From Parcubacteria group bacterium Gr01-1014_56 (GTDB lineage: Bacteria; Patescibacteriota; Minisyncoccia; Phycocordibacterales; SBAW01): 6,291 bases of DNA. Of the stretch, positions 1 through 6,199 are shown piece after piece. Location: contig VMFK01000041.1 in NCBI GenBank assembly GCA_007375995.1, positions 1 through 6,291 of the forward strand, written 5' to 3'. The position numbers and the translations under genes are program-made. A model generated the notes under the pieces. That model did no database searches and was not told where the DNA came from. It saw nothing but the letters and a program-made list of their open reading frames with translations. The stretch's first letter is position 1. Each line of letters opens with the position of its first letter.

Positions 1-1692
1 TTCTATCTACAGCGAGAGAAAGCCGAGCTCGATATTTTGGCATGCGGCAAAGACTCTACTATTAATATGATCGAGGTGGGCGCAAGCGAGGCGTCTGAGG
101 AGGATGTTGCCCTGGGGTTTCAGCGTGCTATTGAAGAACATGACAAAATTTTGGCGTGGCAGAAAAAAATAATCAAAGAGATAGGGAAGGGAAAGTCTGA
201 CGCAAGCAAGCCTGAGGTACCCGAAGCATTGAGCGCGCTCTATGAGTCGCAGTTTGCTACAAAAGTTCGCGATGCTGTTTTTTGTGGCATCGCGGGTAAA
301 GACGCTATCCATGCTGTAGAGAAGGAATGGAAGGATGCGGTCGCGCTAGACCCGAGCTTGGCCGACCTTAAACCTGGCCTTATAAAAAGATTTCTTGAAG
401 ACAAGGTAGACGAAGAGATCCATCGCGGCGCAGTCGAGGGAGGCAAGCGCGCCGACAACCGCCGCTTCGACGAGGTTCGCTCTCTGTTTGCAAAAGCGGG
501 CGGTGTCTCGGGTATCCTCCACGGCTCGGGTATTTTCTATCGCGGAGGCACCCACGTGTTTACTGCACTCACCTTAGGCGGCCCAGGCGACTCGCAACTA
601 GTCGACACAATAGAGGACCAAGACAAAAAACAGCGGTTCATGCACCACTACAACTTTCCGCCGTTCTCAGCTGGGGAGACCGGCCGCATGGGCGGGATCA
701 ACCGCCGCGCGGTGGGCCATGGTGCACTCGCACAAAAAGCGCTTGAGGCAATACTCCCTCCGGCCGAGCAATTTCCATACACGATCCGATTAGTTTCGGA
801 ATGTTTTGCGTCAAACGGCTCGACCTCGATGGGTTCAGTGTGTGCCTCTACCTTAGCCCTCATGGACGGTGGAGTGCCTATCAAAGCCCCTGTTGCGGGC
901 ATCGCCATGGGTCTGATGTCCCACAACAGTGAGCACCGTGTGCTAACCGATATTCAAGGACCAGAAGACGAGTATGGCGGTATGGATTTTAAAGTCGCTG
1001 GCACGCGCGCGGGTATCACTGCGATACAAATGGACATCAAACTCGACGGCGTACCGCTCAGCATTTTGGTTGAAGCACTCGAGGGAGCAAAAGCTGCGCG
1101 CCTTCAAATATTAGACGTGATAGAAAAAGAAATCGCTACACCGCGCAGCACAATAAGTGCACGCGCGCCGGAAATTATCACGATGAAAGTGAAGCCCGAG
1201 CAGATCGGTCTAGTTATCGGCGGCGGTGGCAAAACTATCAACGGTATTAAAGACGTTACAAAAGTCGACGACATCACGATTGAGGATGACGGGTCCGTGT
1301 TTATTACCGGCAAAAACGGCACTGCACAAATGGCTAAAGTGATGATCGAGGCAGTTGTTAAAGAGTACAAACCAGGCGAGGTATACGAGGGCGAAGTGAC
1401 TCGTATGATGGACTTCGGCGCCTTTGTGCGTATCGGCCCCGGCAAAGACGCGGAAGGGCTTGTGCATGTTTCAGAAGTGGCGCCATTTAGGATCGACAAG
1501 ATAGCGGGCGCGGTGTCGGTGGGAGAAAAAGTGCGGGTTATGATAAAGGAGATAGACGAAAAGGGCCGCATCAACCTCTCGATAAAAATGGCTGATCCGG
1601 AGTTCGCGTCGCGCAAAGGCCTAGTGCCTGCAACAAACTCAAATGGACCCCACACCAATAATTCCTCAAGAGCCGGAAGGAGAGATTCCTAA
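1..1692 (+). CDS. pnp: Polyribonucleotide nucleotidyltransferase (PNPase), 5'-truncated by the window edge
   Basis: PNPase degrades RNA 3' to 5' by phosphorolysis, releasing nucleoside diphosphates, usually as a cytoplasmic trimer. The frame is open from base 1, so the start is outside the window. About 563 residues remain of a family that usually has about 700; most of the first RNase PH-like domain is missing. Visible order: end of the first PH domain (LDILACGKDSTINMIEVGA), the helical linker, the second PH domain, KH, then S1. The second PH domain has FPPFSAGETGRMGG, the phosphate-binding SNGSTSMGS (from base 811) and EDEYGGMDFK. In that motif the two metal-binding Asp (967-969, 985-987) and Lys (991-993) match the known catalytic residues. 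The KH loop GGGG is at 1219-1230 and S1 runs from about 1378 to 1590 (DFGAFV, EGLVHVSE). The C-tail is short and Ser/Asn-rich, and its last 50 bases are shared with the next gene. Probably active; identification is firm. Confidence 0.97.
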   Translation, partial: FYLQREKAELDILACGKDSTINMIEVGASEASEEDVALGFQRAIEEHDKILAWQKKIIKEIGKGKSDASKPEVPEALSALYESQFATKVRDAVFCGIAGKDAIHAVEKEWKDAVALDPSLADLKPGLIKRFLEDKVDEEIHRGAVEGGKRADNRRFDEVRSLFAKAGGVSGILHGSGIFYRGGTHVFTALTLGGPGDSQLVDTIEDQDKKQRFMHHYNFPPFSAGETGRMGGINRRAVGHGALAQKALEAILPPAEQFPYTIRLVSECFASNGSTSMGSVCASTLALMDGGVPIKAPVAGIAMGLMSHNSEHRVLTDIQGPEDEYGGMDFKVAGTRAGITAIQMDIKLDGVPLSILVEALEGAKAARLQILDVIEKEIATPRSTISARAPEIITMKVKPEQIGLVIGGGGKTINGIKDVTKVDDITIEDDGSVFITGKNGTAQMAKVMIEAVVKEYKPGEVYEGEVTRMMDFGAFVRIGPGKDAEGLVHVSEVAPFRIDKIAGAVSVGEKVRVMIKEIDEKGRINLSIKMADPEFASRKGLVPATNSNGPHTNNSSRAGRRDS

Positions 1693-2800
1693 AAAACCAG
1701 GCATCGACCTGGGAGAGATCCTATTACCTAAAAAAGAGGCCCCATTGAGTACCGAGCGTATAAACGCCGGGGCACTACTAGAGCAAGAACAAAGTGCCGT
1801 GTTAACGGTACAAAAAGCAACACTCCCTAAGCCAGAACCTTCAGCAACACCTCAGCCGCCTCCACCTAAAAAAGATGAACCCGTAGTAAGGCCGATCGAA
1901 ACCTACCAAGGCGACATTGAGCGGCTTGTCCAAACAAAAAATGTCTCCGTAGTTTCGATTGCTGCGGAGGAGGCCGCACGCCGCGGCAAGGAGCCGCTGC
2001 CAAGTAGACAAGAGGGAGTTGAGTACAAGCCTCTGCTTATGAATATCCTAATGGTGGGTGCTGGCGTCCTGATGCTCGCGGCAGCCATCGGAGTACTTGT
2101 TTTTATATTTAGGCCTGCCGCTTCGGTGAGTATCGCAAACGATATACCTGCTCCATTTATAAATGTCGACCAAACACTTGTGTTTACTGTCCCACAAGGG
2201 ACATTCAAGCGCGCAGTAGCGATGAGTGCGCTTGAGGAGCAGCGTAAAAAAGTATTACTCTCGCTCGGGCTTGTTTCTCGGCTACTATTGGCACGCCCTG
2301 TAGCATCCGCAGATCAAAAAATTACACCGCTGAGCACAGAGCAAATACTAGCCATACTGGGGCCAAATGTTCCTGACTCGCTTTTGCGCGCGCTTGATCC
2401 ACAGGAATACCTGCTCGGTATACACTCCTATGACGGCAACCAACCGTTTCTGGTCATGAAAACTGCTTCCTACGAGCAGGCGTTCTCGGGGATGCTGGAG
2501 TGGGAGCATTATATGCGGCAGGATCTCTCCCCGCTTTTTGTCCGCACGCCGCGCGTGCACCTCATGCAAGGAGACACCGCCTCAAGCAGCCAGCCACCGA
2601 CACCCACTTTTGTGCAGACTGGTTTTATCGACCGCATTGTTGAGAACCATGACGCGCGGGTGGTCGAAAACAGCGTGAAGGATATTCTACTCCTCTGGAC
2701 ATTCCTTAACCGCAATACTCTGGTTATCACCACGAACGGAGCGACACTGAGGGAGATTATCAGCCGTCTTAAAAATGCTCCTATCTTACCGACCCCGTAG
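1643..2800 (+). CDS. Single-pass membrane protein of unknown function
   Basis: The predicted 385-residue protein has no function I can name. Residues 1-80 are Pro/Lys/Glu-rich and look disordered (KPEPSATPQPPPPKKDEP). A short conserved-looking segment follows (about 81-114, RPIETYQGDIERLV then SVVSIAAEEAARR). One strong transmembrane helix spans about 131-156 (ILMVGAGVLMLAAAIGVLVF). About 230 residues then probably lie outside the membrane, with SYEQAFSGMLEWEHYM and DLSPLF near 277-300. There is no cleavable signal peptide, so a bitopic protein with the N-terminus inside is likely. I associate this architecture with uncharacterised Parcubacteria proteins, from memory only. The ATG at 1643 lies inside pnp and has no Shine-Dalgarno; no better in-frame start is visible soon after it, so I keep it. 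The 50-base overlap suggests cotranscription or translational coupling with pnp. Confidence 0.8.
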   Translation: MDPTPIIPQEPEGEIPKKPGIDLGEILLPKKEAPLSTERINAGALLEQEQSAVLTVQKATLPKPEPSATPQPPPPKKDEPVVRPIETYQGDIERLVQTKNVSVVSIAAEEAARRGKEPLPSRQEGVEYKPLLMNILMVGAGVLMLAAAIGVLVFIFRPAASVSIANDIPAPFINVDQTLVFTVPQGTFKRAVAMSALEEQRKKVLLSLGLVSRLLLARPVASADQKITPLSTEQILAILGPNVPDSLLRALDPQEYLLGIHSYDGNQPFLVMKTASYEQAFSGMLEWEHYMRQDLSPLFVRTPRVHLMQGDTASSSQPPTPTFVQTGFIDRIVENHDARVVENSVKDILLLWTFLNRNTLVITTNGATLREIISRLKNAPILPTP

Positions 2801-2804
2801 CTGT

Positions 2805-2834
2805 TTGCGTCACATACTAAAGGCTTGCTACTAT
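2805..2834 (+). promoter_or_regulatory. Candidate extended -10 promoter for the DksA-like gene
   Basis: The 48-base gap before the DksA-like gene contains TTGCGT (2805-2810), an 18-base spacer and TACTAT (2829-2834). TACTAT is preceded by TGC, giving an extended -10 element. The -10 box matches the sigma-70 consensus at 4 of 6 positions and the -35 box at 3 of 6. Initiation 7 bases after the -10 box would leave a leader of about 8 bases before the ATG at 2849, so the mRNA would be nearly leaderless. This fits the absence of any Shine-Dalgarno there. It is a prediction from sequence pattern only. Confidence 0.45.
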
Positions 2835-2848
2835 AGCCATACACTTAT

Positions 2849-3211
2849 ATGAACACTGAATATTTTAAGAAGAAGCTTGAGGCAGAGTTGGAGACCGTTG
2901 AGGAGGAGCTGGGTACTGTCGGAGTTCAAAACCCTAAAAACCCAAGCGACTGGGAGGCTAAAGAGACTGAGATGGACGTCACTAACAACGAGTCAGACGA
3001 GCTTGCCGACAAGATGGAGGAGTACGGCGAGAACCGCGCTATCAACGACACGCTTGAGTTGCGCTACAACGACATAAAACGTGCGCTTGATAAAATCCGC
3101 GCTGGCGGGTATGGTATCTGCGAAATAGGAGGGGAACCTATTGAGGAAAAACGTCTTGAGGCGGACCCAAGTGCCCGCACTTGTATCGCTCATAAAGACG
3201 AAAAGATTTAA
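2849..3211 (+). CDS. DksA/TraR-family transcriptional regulator with degenerate zinc finger
   Basis: This 120-residue cytoplasmic protein has the DksA/TraR layout. A long charged N-terminal coiled coil (about 3-80) is followed by a compact C-terminal finger, YGICEIGGEPIEEKRLEADP, then ARTCIAH. Family members bind RNA polymerase through the secondary channel and modulate initiation, often with ppGpp. The usual finger is C-x2-C...C-x2-C. Here the second Cys is Gly (C91, G94) and the fourth is His (C112, H115), so at most three ligands remain. The acidic coiled-coil tip, DxxDxA in E. coli DksA, is also imperfect (NESDELADK, about 47-55). It has its own candidate promoter and no Shine-Dalgarno, and lies 55 bases before comM. 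Family assignment is secure; whether it acts like DksA is inferred. Confidence 0.9.
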   Translation: MNTEYFKKKLEAELETVEEELGTVGVQNPKNPSDWEAKETEMDVTNNESDELADKMEEYGENRAINDTLELRYNDIKRALDKIRAGGYGICEIGGEPIEEKRLEADPSARTCIAHKDEKI

Positions 3212-3212
3212 A

Positions 3213-3266
3213 GAGGAAGGGAAACCAGCAGCTTTATTACTTCTTTATCGCCTTTGGCTGCTTATC
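3213..3266 (+). promoter_or_regulatory. Distant Shine-Dalgarno-like site with bridging hairpin before comM
   Basis: The purine run GAGGAAGGG (3213-3221) is the only clear Shine-Dalgarno-like sequence near a start in this window. It lies 45 bases from the chosen comM ATG at 3267, too far for normal use. Between them, AGCAGC (3227-3232) and GCTGCT (3257-3262) form a perfect 6-bp inverted repeat with a 24-base loop. If folded in mRNA, it would shorten the effective spacing to about 9 bases. No in-frame ATG, GTG or TTG lies closer to the purine run. The pairing is seen directly; its function is speculation. Confidence 0.25.
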
Positions 3267-4835
3267 ATGCACTACGCTCGGGTGTACGGCGCACAGACGT
3301 CGCTGCTTTCGCCATTTATAGTCTCAATTGAAACAGATATCTCGCGCGGCCTCCACGCGTTTACTGTTGTCGGGCTCCCCGACAAGGCGGTTGAGGAGTC
3401 GCGCGACCGCGTTGCTTCTGCAATAAAACACAGCGGGTTCGACTCGCCTAAAAGTCGCAACCAAAAAATTGTCATCTCTCTTGCACCTGCCGATTTAAAA
3501 AAGGAAGGCCCGATGTTTGACCTACCTATTGCGCTGTCATACCTGCTCGCATCAGAGGATATAAAATTTAATCCCGAGCCATATCTCTTTGTGGGAGAGC
3601 TCAGCCTTGACGGGAAACTCCGCGGGGTGAAGGGAGTGCTGCCGCTTATTGCACAAGCCAAAAAAGACGGTAAGAAGGCGGTATTTGTACCGAAAGAAAA
3701 CGTTGAGGAGGCTGCACTGGTGCCCGGGATAGAAATTTATGGTGTGGAGTCACTCGCCGAAGTGATCGAGCATTTAAATACAAAAAAAGTCAGCCCTCAA
3801 GGTTCGACCTTGAAGAGCCCCGAATTAAGATCGAATCTTAAGAAGCTCACTCCGGCTCCACAAACTACGATGGTGCCTGACTTTGGTGACTCATCGTTTT
3901 CGTTTGAAGACATCCGTGGACAAGAGTCTGCAAAACGCGCAGCAATTATCGCCGCAGCAGGTGGCCACAACCTCGGGCTCTCCGGCCCGCCTGGGACAGG
4001 GAAGACAATGCTCGCCCGCGCACTTGCCTCGATACTCCCACCACTTTCGTTTGAGGAGATGCTTGAGGTCAACGGCATCCACTCAGTTGCGGGGATATTG
4101 CATGGCAAACTCATGACGGTGCCACCGATGCGCGCGCCGCACCACACCTCCTCCTATGTCTCTATAGTTGGCGGCGGCTCAAACCCGCGCCCGGGTGAGG
4201 CAACTTTGGCTCACCGCGGCGTACTTTTTCTCGATGAGTTTCCTGAATTTGATAGGCGGGTGATCGAGGCACTGCGCCAGCCTATGGAGGACCGAGTAAT
4301 ATCTATTGCGCGTGCTAAAGGCACGGCACTATTCCCTGCGCGTTTTACTTTAGTTGCTGCAATGAACCCATGCCCATGCGGCAACTGGGGCCACCCAGAA
4401 GTTGCCTGCACCTGTAGCCCGGGCAACCTTGAGCGTTATCGCCGCAAAATCTCCGGGCCTATCGCTGACCGTATCGACCTGTGGCTCACCATGGGCCCCA
4501 TTGATCTGGGTGAGTTAGGGAAGAGAAATAAAGAGGGGACTGAGACAAAAGCTGCAAGAGAAAAAGTATTGAAGGCAAGAGAAGCACAGACAAAACGCTA
4601 TGGAGCAGGTAAAACGAACAGTGATCTCTCGCCCAGAGAACTCGACGAGCTCGTGCCGATTGATCCAAAAGTTCGCACTATTTTAGAGAGAGCAGGCGAG
4701 CGCCTCGCGCTCTCGCCCAGAGCATTTCATAGAGTTATAAAAGTAGCGCGCACAATAGCCGACCTCGACGGCTCAGCTGACGTAAAAGAATCTCACATCC
4801 TCGAAGCACTCCAGTACCGCGAACGAAAATCATAA
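3267..4835 (+). CDS. comM: ComM/YifB-type AAA+ ATPase (magnesium chelatase-like)
   Basis: This protein matches the ComM/YifB family. Characterised members are hexameric helicases that promote branch migration when transformed single-stranded DNA is integrated. The predicted 522 residues fit the usual length of about 500. The N-terminal Lon-protease-like (ChlI) domain covers about 1-170 (VVGLPDKAVEESRDRV at 34-48, SLAPADLKKEGP). A variable linker follows, then the AAA+ module: Walker A GPPGTGKT (240-247), Walker B LFLDEF (D323, E324) and SGPIADRIDLW (396-406). A Cys cluster CPC...CTC (C369, C371, C381, C383) may bind metal, as in many YifB proteins. The C-terminal domain has LSPRAFHRVIKVARTIADL. 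The frame is open further upstream to 3141 inside the preceding gene, but family similarity begins at MHYARVYGAQ, so I start at 3267. The linker contains two palindromes. Identity is firm; the role here is inferred. Confidence 0.95.
   Translation: MHYARVYGAQTSLLSPFIVSIETDISRGLHAFTVVGLPDKAVEESRDRVASAIKHSGFDSPKSRNQKIVISLAPADLKKEGPMFDLPIALSYLLASEDIKFNPEPYLFVGELSLDGKLRGVKGVLPLIAQAKKDGKKAVFVPKENVEEAALVPGIEIYGVESLAEVIEHLNTKKVSPQGSTLKSPELRSNLKKLTPAPQTTMVPDFGDSSFSFEDIRGQESAKRAAIIAAAGGHNLGLSGPPGTGKTMLARALASILPPLSFEEMLEVNGIHSVAGILHGKLMTVPPMRAPHHTSSYVSIVGGGSNPRPGEATLAHRGVLFLDEFPEFDRRVIEALRQPMEDRVISIARAKGTALFPARFTLVAAMNPCPCGNWGHPEVACTCSPGNLERYRRKISGPIADRIDLWLTMGPIDLGELGKRNKEGTETKAAREKVLKAREAQTKRYGAGKTNSDLSPRELDELVPIDPKVRTILERAGERLALSPRAFHRVIKVARTIADLDGSADVKESHILEALQYRERKS
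3797..3841. repeat. Twin 17-base palindromes inside the comM linker
   Basis: Two perfect inverted repeats with the same geometry, 7-base arms and a 3-base centre, sit 11 bases apart. The first is TCAAGGT-TCG-ACCTTGA (3797-3813) and the second is TTAAGAT-CGA-ATCTTAA (3825-3841). Both contain TCGA at the middle. They encode residues 177-192 (QGSTLKSPELRSNLKK), in the linker between the N-terminal domain and the AAA+ module. Two such structures side by side in coding sequence are unlikely by chance and could be small palindromic insertions. The origin is inferred. Confidence 0.6.
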
Positions 4836-4859
4836 ATTGAGGTTTATGACTAGTTTTTT
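4830..4859 (+). terminator. Weak Rho-independent terminator after comM
   Basis: A perfect 7-bp stem pairs TCATAAA (4830-4836) with TTTATGA (4843-4849) around the loop TTGAGG. Four bases later comes a run of six T (4854-4859). The stem includes the comM stop codon TAA (4833-4835). The layout is that of an intrinsic terminator, but the stem is AT-rich and the T run is slightly displaced, so termination may be inefficient. Confidence 0.45.
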
Positions 4860-4885
4860 CCTTATTTTTAGGGCTTCTATAGTTA

Positions 4886-4913
4886 TTCACACTTCTATTG
4901 CTAATTCTATTAT
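4886..4913 (+). promoter_or_regulatory. Candidate promoter P1 for the Fic gene
   Basis: TTCACA (4886-4891) and TATTAT (4908-4913) each match the sigma-70 consensus at 5 of 6 positions and are separated by 16 bases. Initiation would fall near 4920, giving a leader of roughly 125 bases that contains both copies of the 31-bp repeat. The left arm of the inverted repeat at 4900-4909 lies in the spacer and reaches the -10 box. The surrounding DNA is very AT-rich, so chance matches are a real possibility. Confidence 0.35.
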
Positions 4914-4935
4914 ATAGTGTATTATTAGAATTAGC
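4900..4935. repeat. Ten-base perfect inverted repeat, possible operator or hairpin
   Basis: GCTAATTCTA (4900-4909) is the exact reverse complement of TAGAATTAGC (4926-4935), with 16 AT-rich bases between. The left arm overlaps candidate promoter P1 and the right arm abuts TATAAT at 4936-4941. The arms share the core CTAATTCYA with the adjacent tandem repeats. A protein bound here would block either promoter; alternatively it may be part of a repeat element. Confidence 0.6.
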
Positions 4936-4941
4936 TATAAT
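4936..4941 (+). promoter_or_regulatory. Consensus TATAAT box, candidate promoter P2 for the Fic gene
   Basis: A perfect TATAAT occurs directly after the right arm of the inverted repeat. No convincing -35 hexamer lies 16-18 bases upstream and there is no TG extension, so the site is weaker than the box suggests. Initiation would be near 4948, just at the first copy of the 31-bp repeat, giving a leader of about 100 bases. Confidence 0.3.
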
Positions 4942-4949
4942 TTAATTAT

Positions 4950-5015
4950 AGTCCAGTGGAGTTAGAAATCTGCTAATTCCAGTCCAGTGGAGTTAGAAAT
5001 CTGCTAATTCCAGTC
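4950..5015. repeat. Exact 31-bp tandem duplication in the Fic leader
   Basis: The 31 bases 4950-4980 are repeated without mismatch at 4981-5011, and the first four bases (AGTC) recur at 5012-5015. Each unit holds TGGAGTTAG and CTAATTCCA, which pair over nine positions with one G-T wobble across the loop AAATCTG. The pairs are 4957-4965 with 4973-4981, and 4988-4996 with 5004-5012. The middle two, 4973-4981 and 4988-4996, can pair instead around GTCCAG, so the structures compete. With the inverted repeat upstream, the motif occurs six times in mixed orientation within about 112 bases. Confidence 0.85.
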
Positions 5016-5047
5016 TACATAATTTAAGAAATTTAATTTCAAATTAC

Positions 5048-6199
5048 ATGCCAAAAATGAAACCGAAAGGGCCTTTTGATCTTCCGAAGCTCCCCACAAA
5101 CATTAATTATGGTGACCTGGTGGAACATATCGCTCAAGCTCATACCGCCCTCACTCGCCTAGATGAAATGTTGAAACAGATGGAAGGAAATCTGCCACAT
5201 TTAGAAAGAACATTTTTTACTCGTGAAGCTGTCCTGAGTTCGAAAATAGAGGGAACTCAGGTGACCCTTGAGGATGTGTTAAAAGAAGACGCCGAAAAAG
5301 GAAAAAAAGTAGCCGAAAGCACCGAGAGAGCGCGCGACATGATGGAGGTTATCAATTATCGAAAAGCTCTCCACCGTGGTCTCAAGATGGTAGAGGAACA
5401 CGAGCCGCTTGCTGAAAATAATGTGAAAGAACTTCACAAGATCCTTCTTCAGTCAGAGAGAGGAAAAACAAGAACGCCTGGCCAATTTCGAAGAGAACAG
5501 GTTTATATTGCTCCCGAAGGTACTCCCATGGAAGAGGCACGGTATATCCCTCCATCCGCTCTAAACATTCCCGAGCTGTATAGTAATTTTGATCACTATA
5601 TAAATGCAGAAGATTCAGAACGAGATCCTCTAGTACAAATTGCTGTTGCACATTATCAATTTGAAGCAATTCATCCTTTTAAGGATGGTAATGGGCGTAT
5701 TGGAAGATTGCTAATCCCCTTGTTTCTTTACAAAAGAAAAATTATTGCCCATCCCTTTATATACATAAGCAAATATTTCGAAGAACATAGGCGCGATTAT
5801 TATGATTTGTTGGCAGACGTAAGCTATAAAGAAGCTTGGACACCTTGGATAAGGTTCTTTCTTCATGGACTGTGTGAGCAGGCTAACGAAGCGACTGAAC
5901 TAGGTAGGGCGATAATAAAATTACGCGATGAGTATAGAAGTCATTTGGCTGAGTTTCATTCTAGTTATGCATTTAATTTGCTTGATGCTATTTTTGAGCA
6001 TCCTTATTTTACTCCTGTGCTTATAAAAGAAAAATCAAAAATAAAAAATACCCAAACAGTATTAACTCTTATTAATAAATTCCTTGACGCCGGGATACTC
6101 AGAGACTTGACCCCCGAAAAGAAGAGAAATAAACTTTACGAATTTCACCCACTCACAAAACTATTGGAAGTAAAAAGGGCCCAAAGCTCAAAAAAATAA
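5048..6199 (+). CDS. Fic-family protein adenylyltransferase (class II) with C-terminal winged-helix-like domain
   Basis: Fic enzymes usually transfer AMP from ATP to hydroxyl side chains of target proteins. The 383-residue protein contains the full core motif HPFKDGNGRIGR (209-220) with catalytic H209. Its substrate-positioning flap is TPGQFRREQVYI (143-154). The N-terminal domain (about 10-110) carries the inhibitory motif SSKIEG (64-69), fitting (S/T)xxxE(G/N) with E68. Inhibition is therefore built in (class II), and no separate antitoxin gene is needed or seen. The C-terminus (about 308-372, AFNLLDAIFEHPYF, FLDAGILRDLTPEKK) resembles a winged helix. The ATG at 5048 has no Shine-Dalgarno; a second Met lies three codons later. 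The gene is AT-richer than pnp and comM: 60-base lines at 5161 and 5701 hold 19 and 20 G/C, against 43 and 31 at 3961 and 4681. This suggests transfer. Family call is firm; target unknown. Confidence 0.93.
   Translation: MPKMKPKGPFDLPKLPTNINYGDLVEHIAQAHTALTRLDEMLKQMEGNLPHLERTFFTREAVLSSKIEGTQVTLEDVLKEDAEKGKKVAESTERARDMMEVINYRKALHRGLKMVEEHEPLAENNVKELHKILLQSERGKTRTPGQFRREQVYIAPEGTPMEEARYIPPSALNIPELYSNFDHYINAEDSERDPLVQIAVAHYQFEAIHPFKDGNGRIGRLLIPLFLYKRKIIAHPFIYISKYFEEHRRDYYDLLADVSYKEAWTPWIRFFLHGLCEQANEATELGRAIIKLRDEYRSHLAEFHSSYAFNLLDAIFEHPYFTPVLIKEKSKIKNTQTVLTLINKFLDAGILRDLTPEKKRNKLYEFHPLTKLLEVKRAQSSKK

Noticed and set aside
37..39. TTG at 37 as the pnp start codon
   Set aside because: The frame is open to base 1 and the upstream codons fit PNPase; a start here would leave a protein lacking the first RNase PH domain.
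1104..1658. Long open frame (184 codons) on the minus strand
   Set aside because: It lies entirely opposite the KH and S1 region of pnp, whose plus-strand protein is clearly real. The minus-strand translation resembles no family, so it is a shadow of GC-rich coding sequence.
1643..1692. Programmed frameshift joining pnp to the membrane protein
   Set aside because: PNPase is complete through its S1 domain and short tail, the downstream gene has its own ATG, and no slippery heptamer with a following structure stands out. A simple overlap is sufficient.
3141..3266. Longer N-terminus for the ComM protein beginning at 3141
   Set aside because: The extra 42 residues overlap the DksA-like gene in another frame, look unlike the family, and include a Leu-rich run. 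Family similarity begins at the ATG at 3267.
3272..3661. Minus-strand open frame opposite the start of comM
   Set aside because: The plus strand encodes a recognisable ChlI-like domain here; the opposite translation has no motif and no plausible start signal.
4950..5015. CRISPR array
   Set aside because: The two 31-bp copies abut directly with no spacer, there are only two, and no cas gene is present. It is a tandem duplication.
5048..6199. Toxin-antitoxin pair of FicTA type
   Set aside because: No small antitoxin gene lies next to fic, and the inhibitory motif SSKIEG is within the same protein, so it is a self-inhibited class II enzyme.
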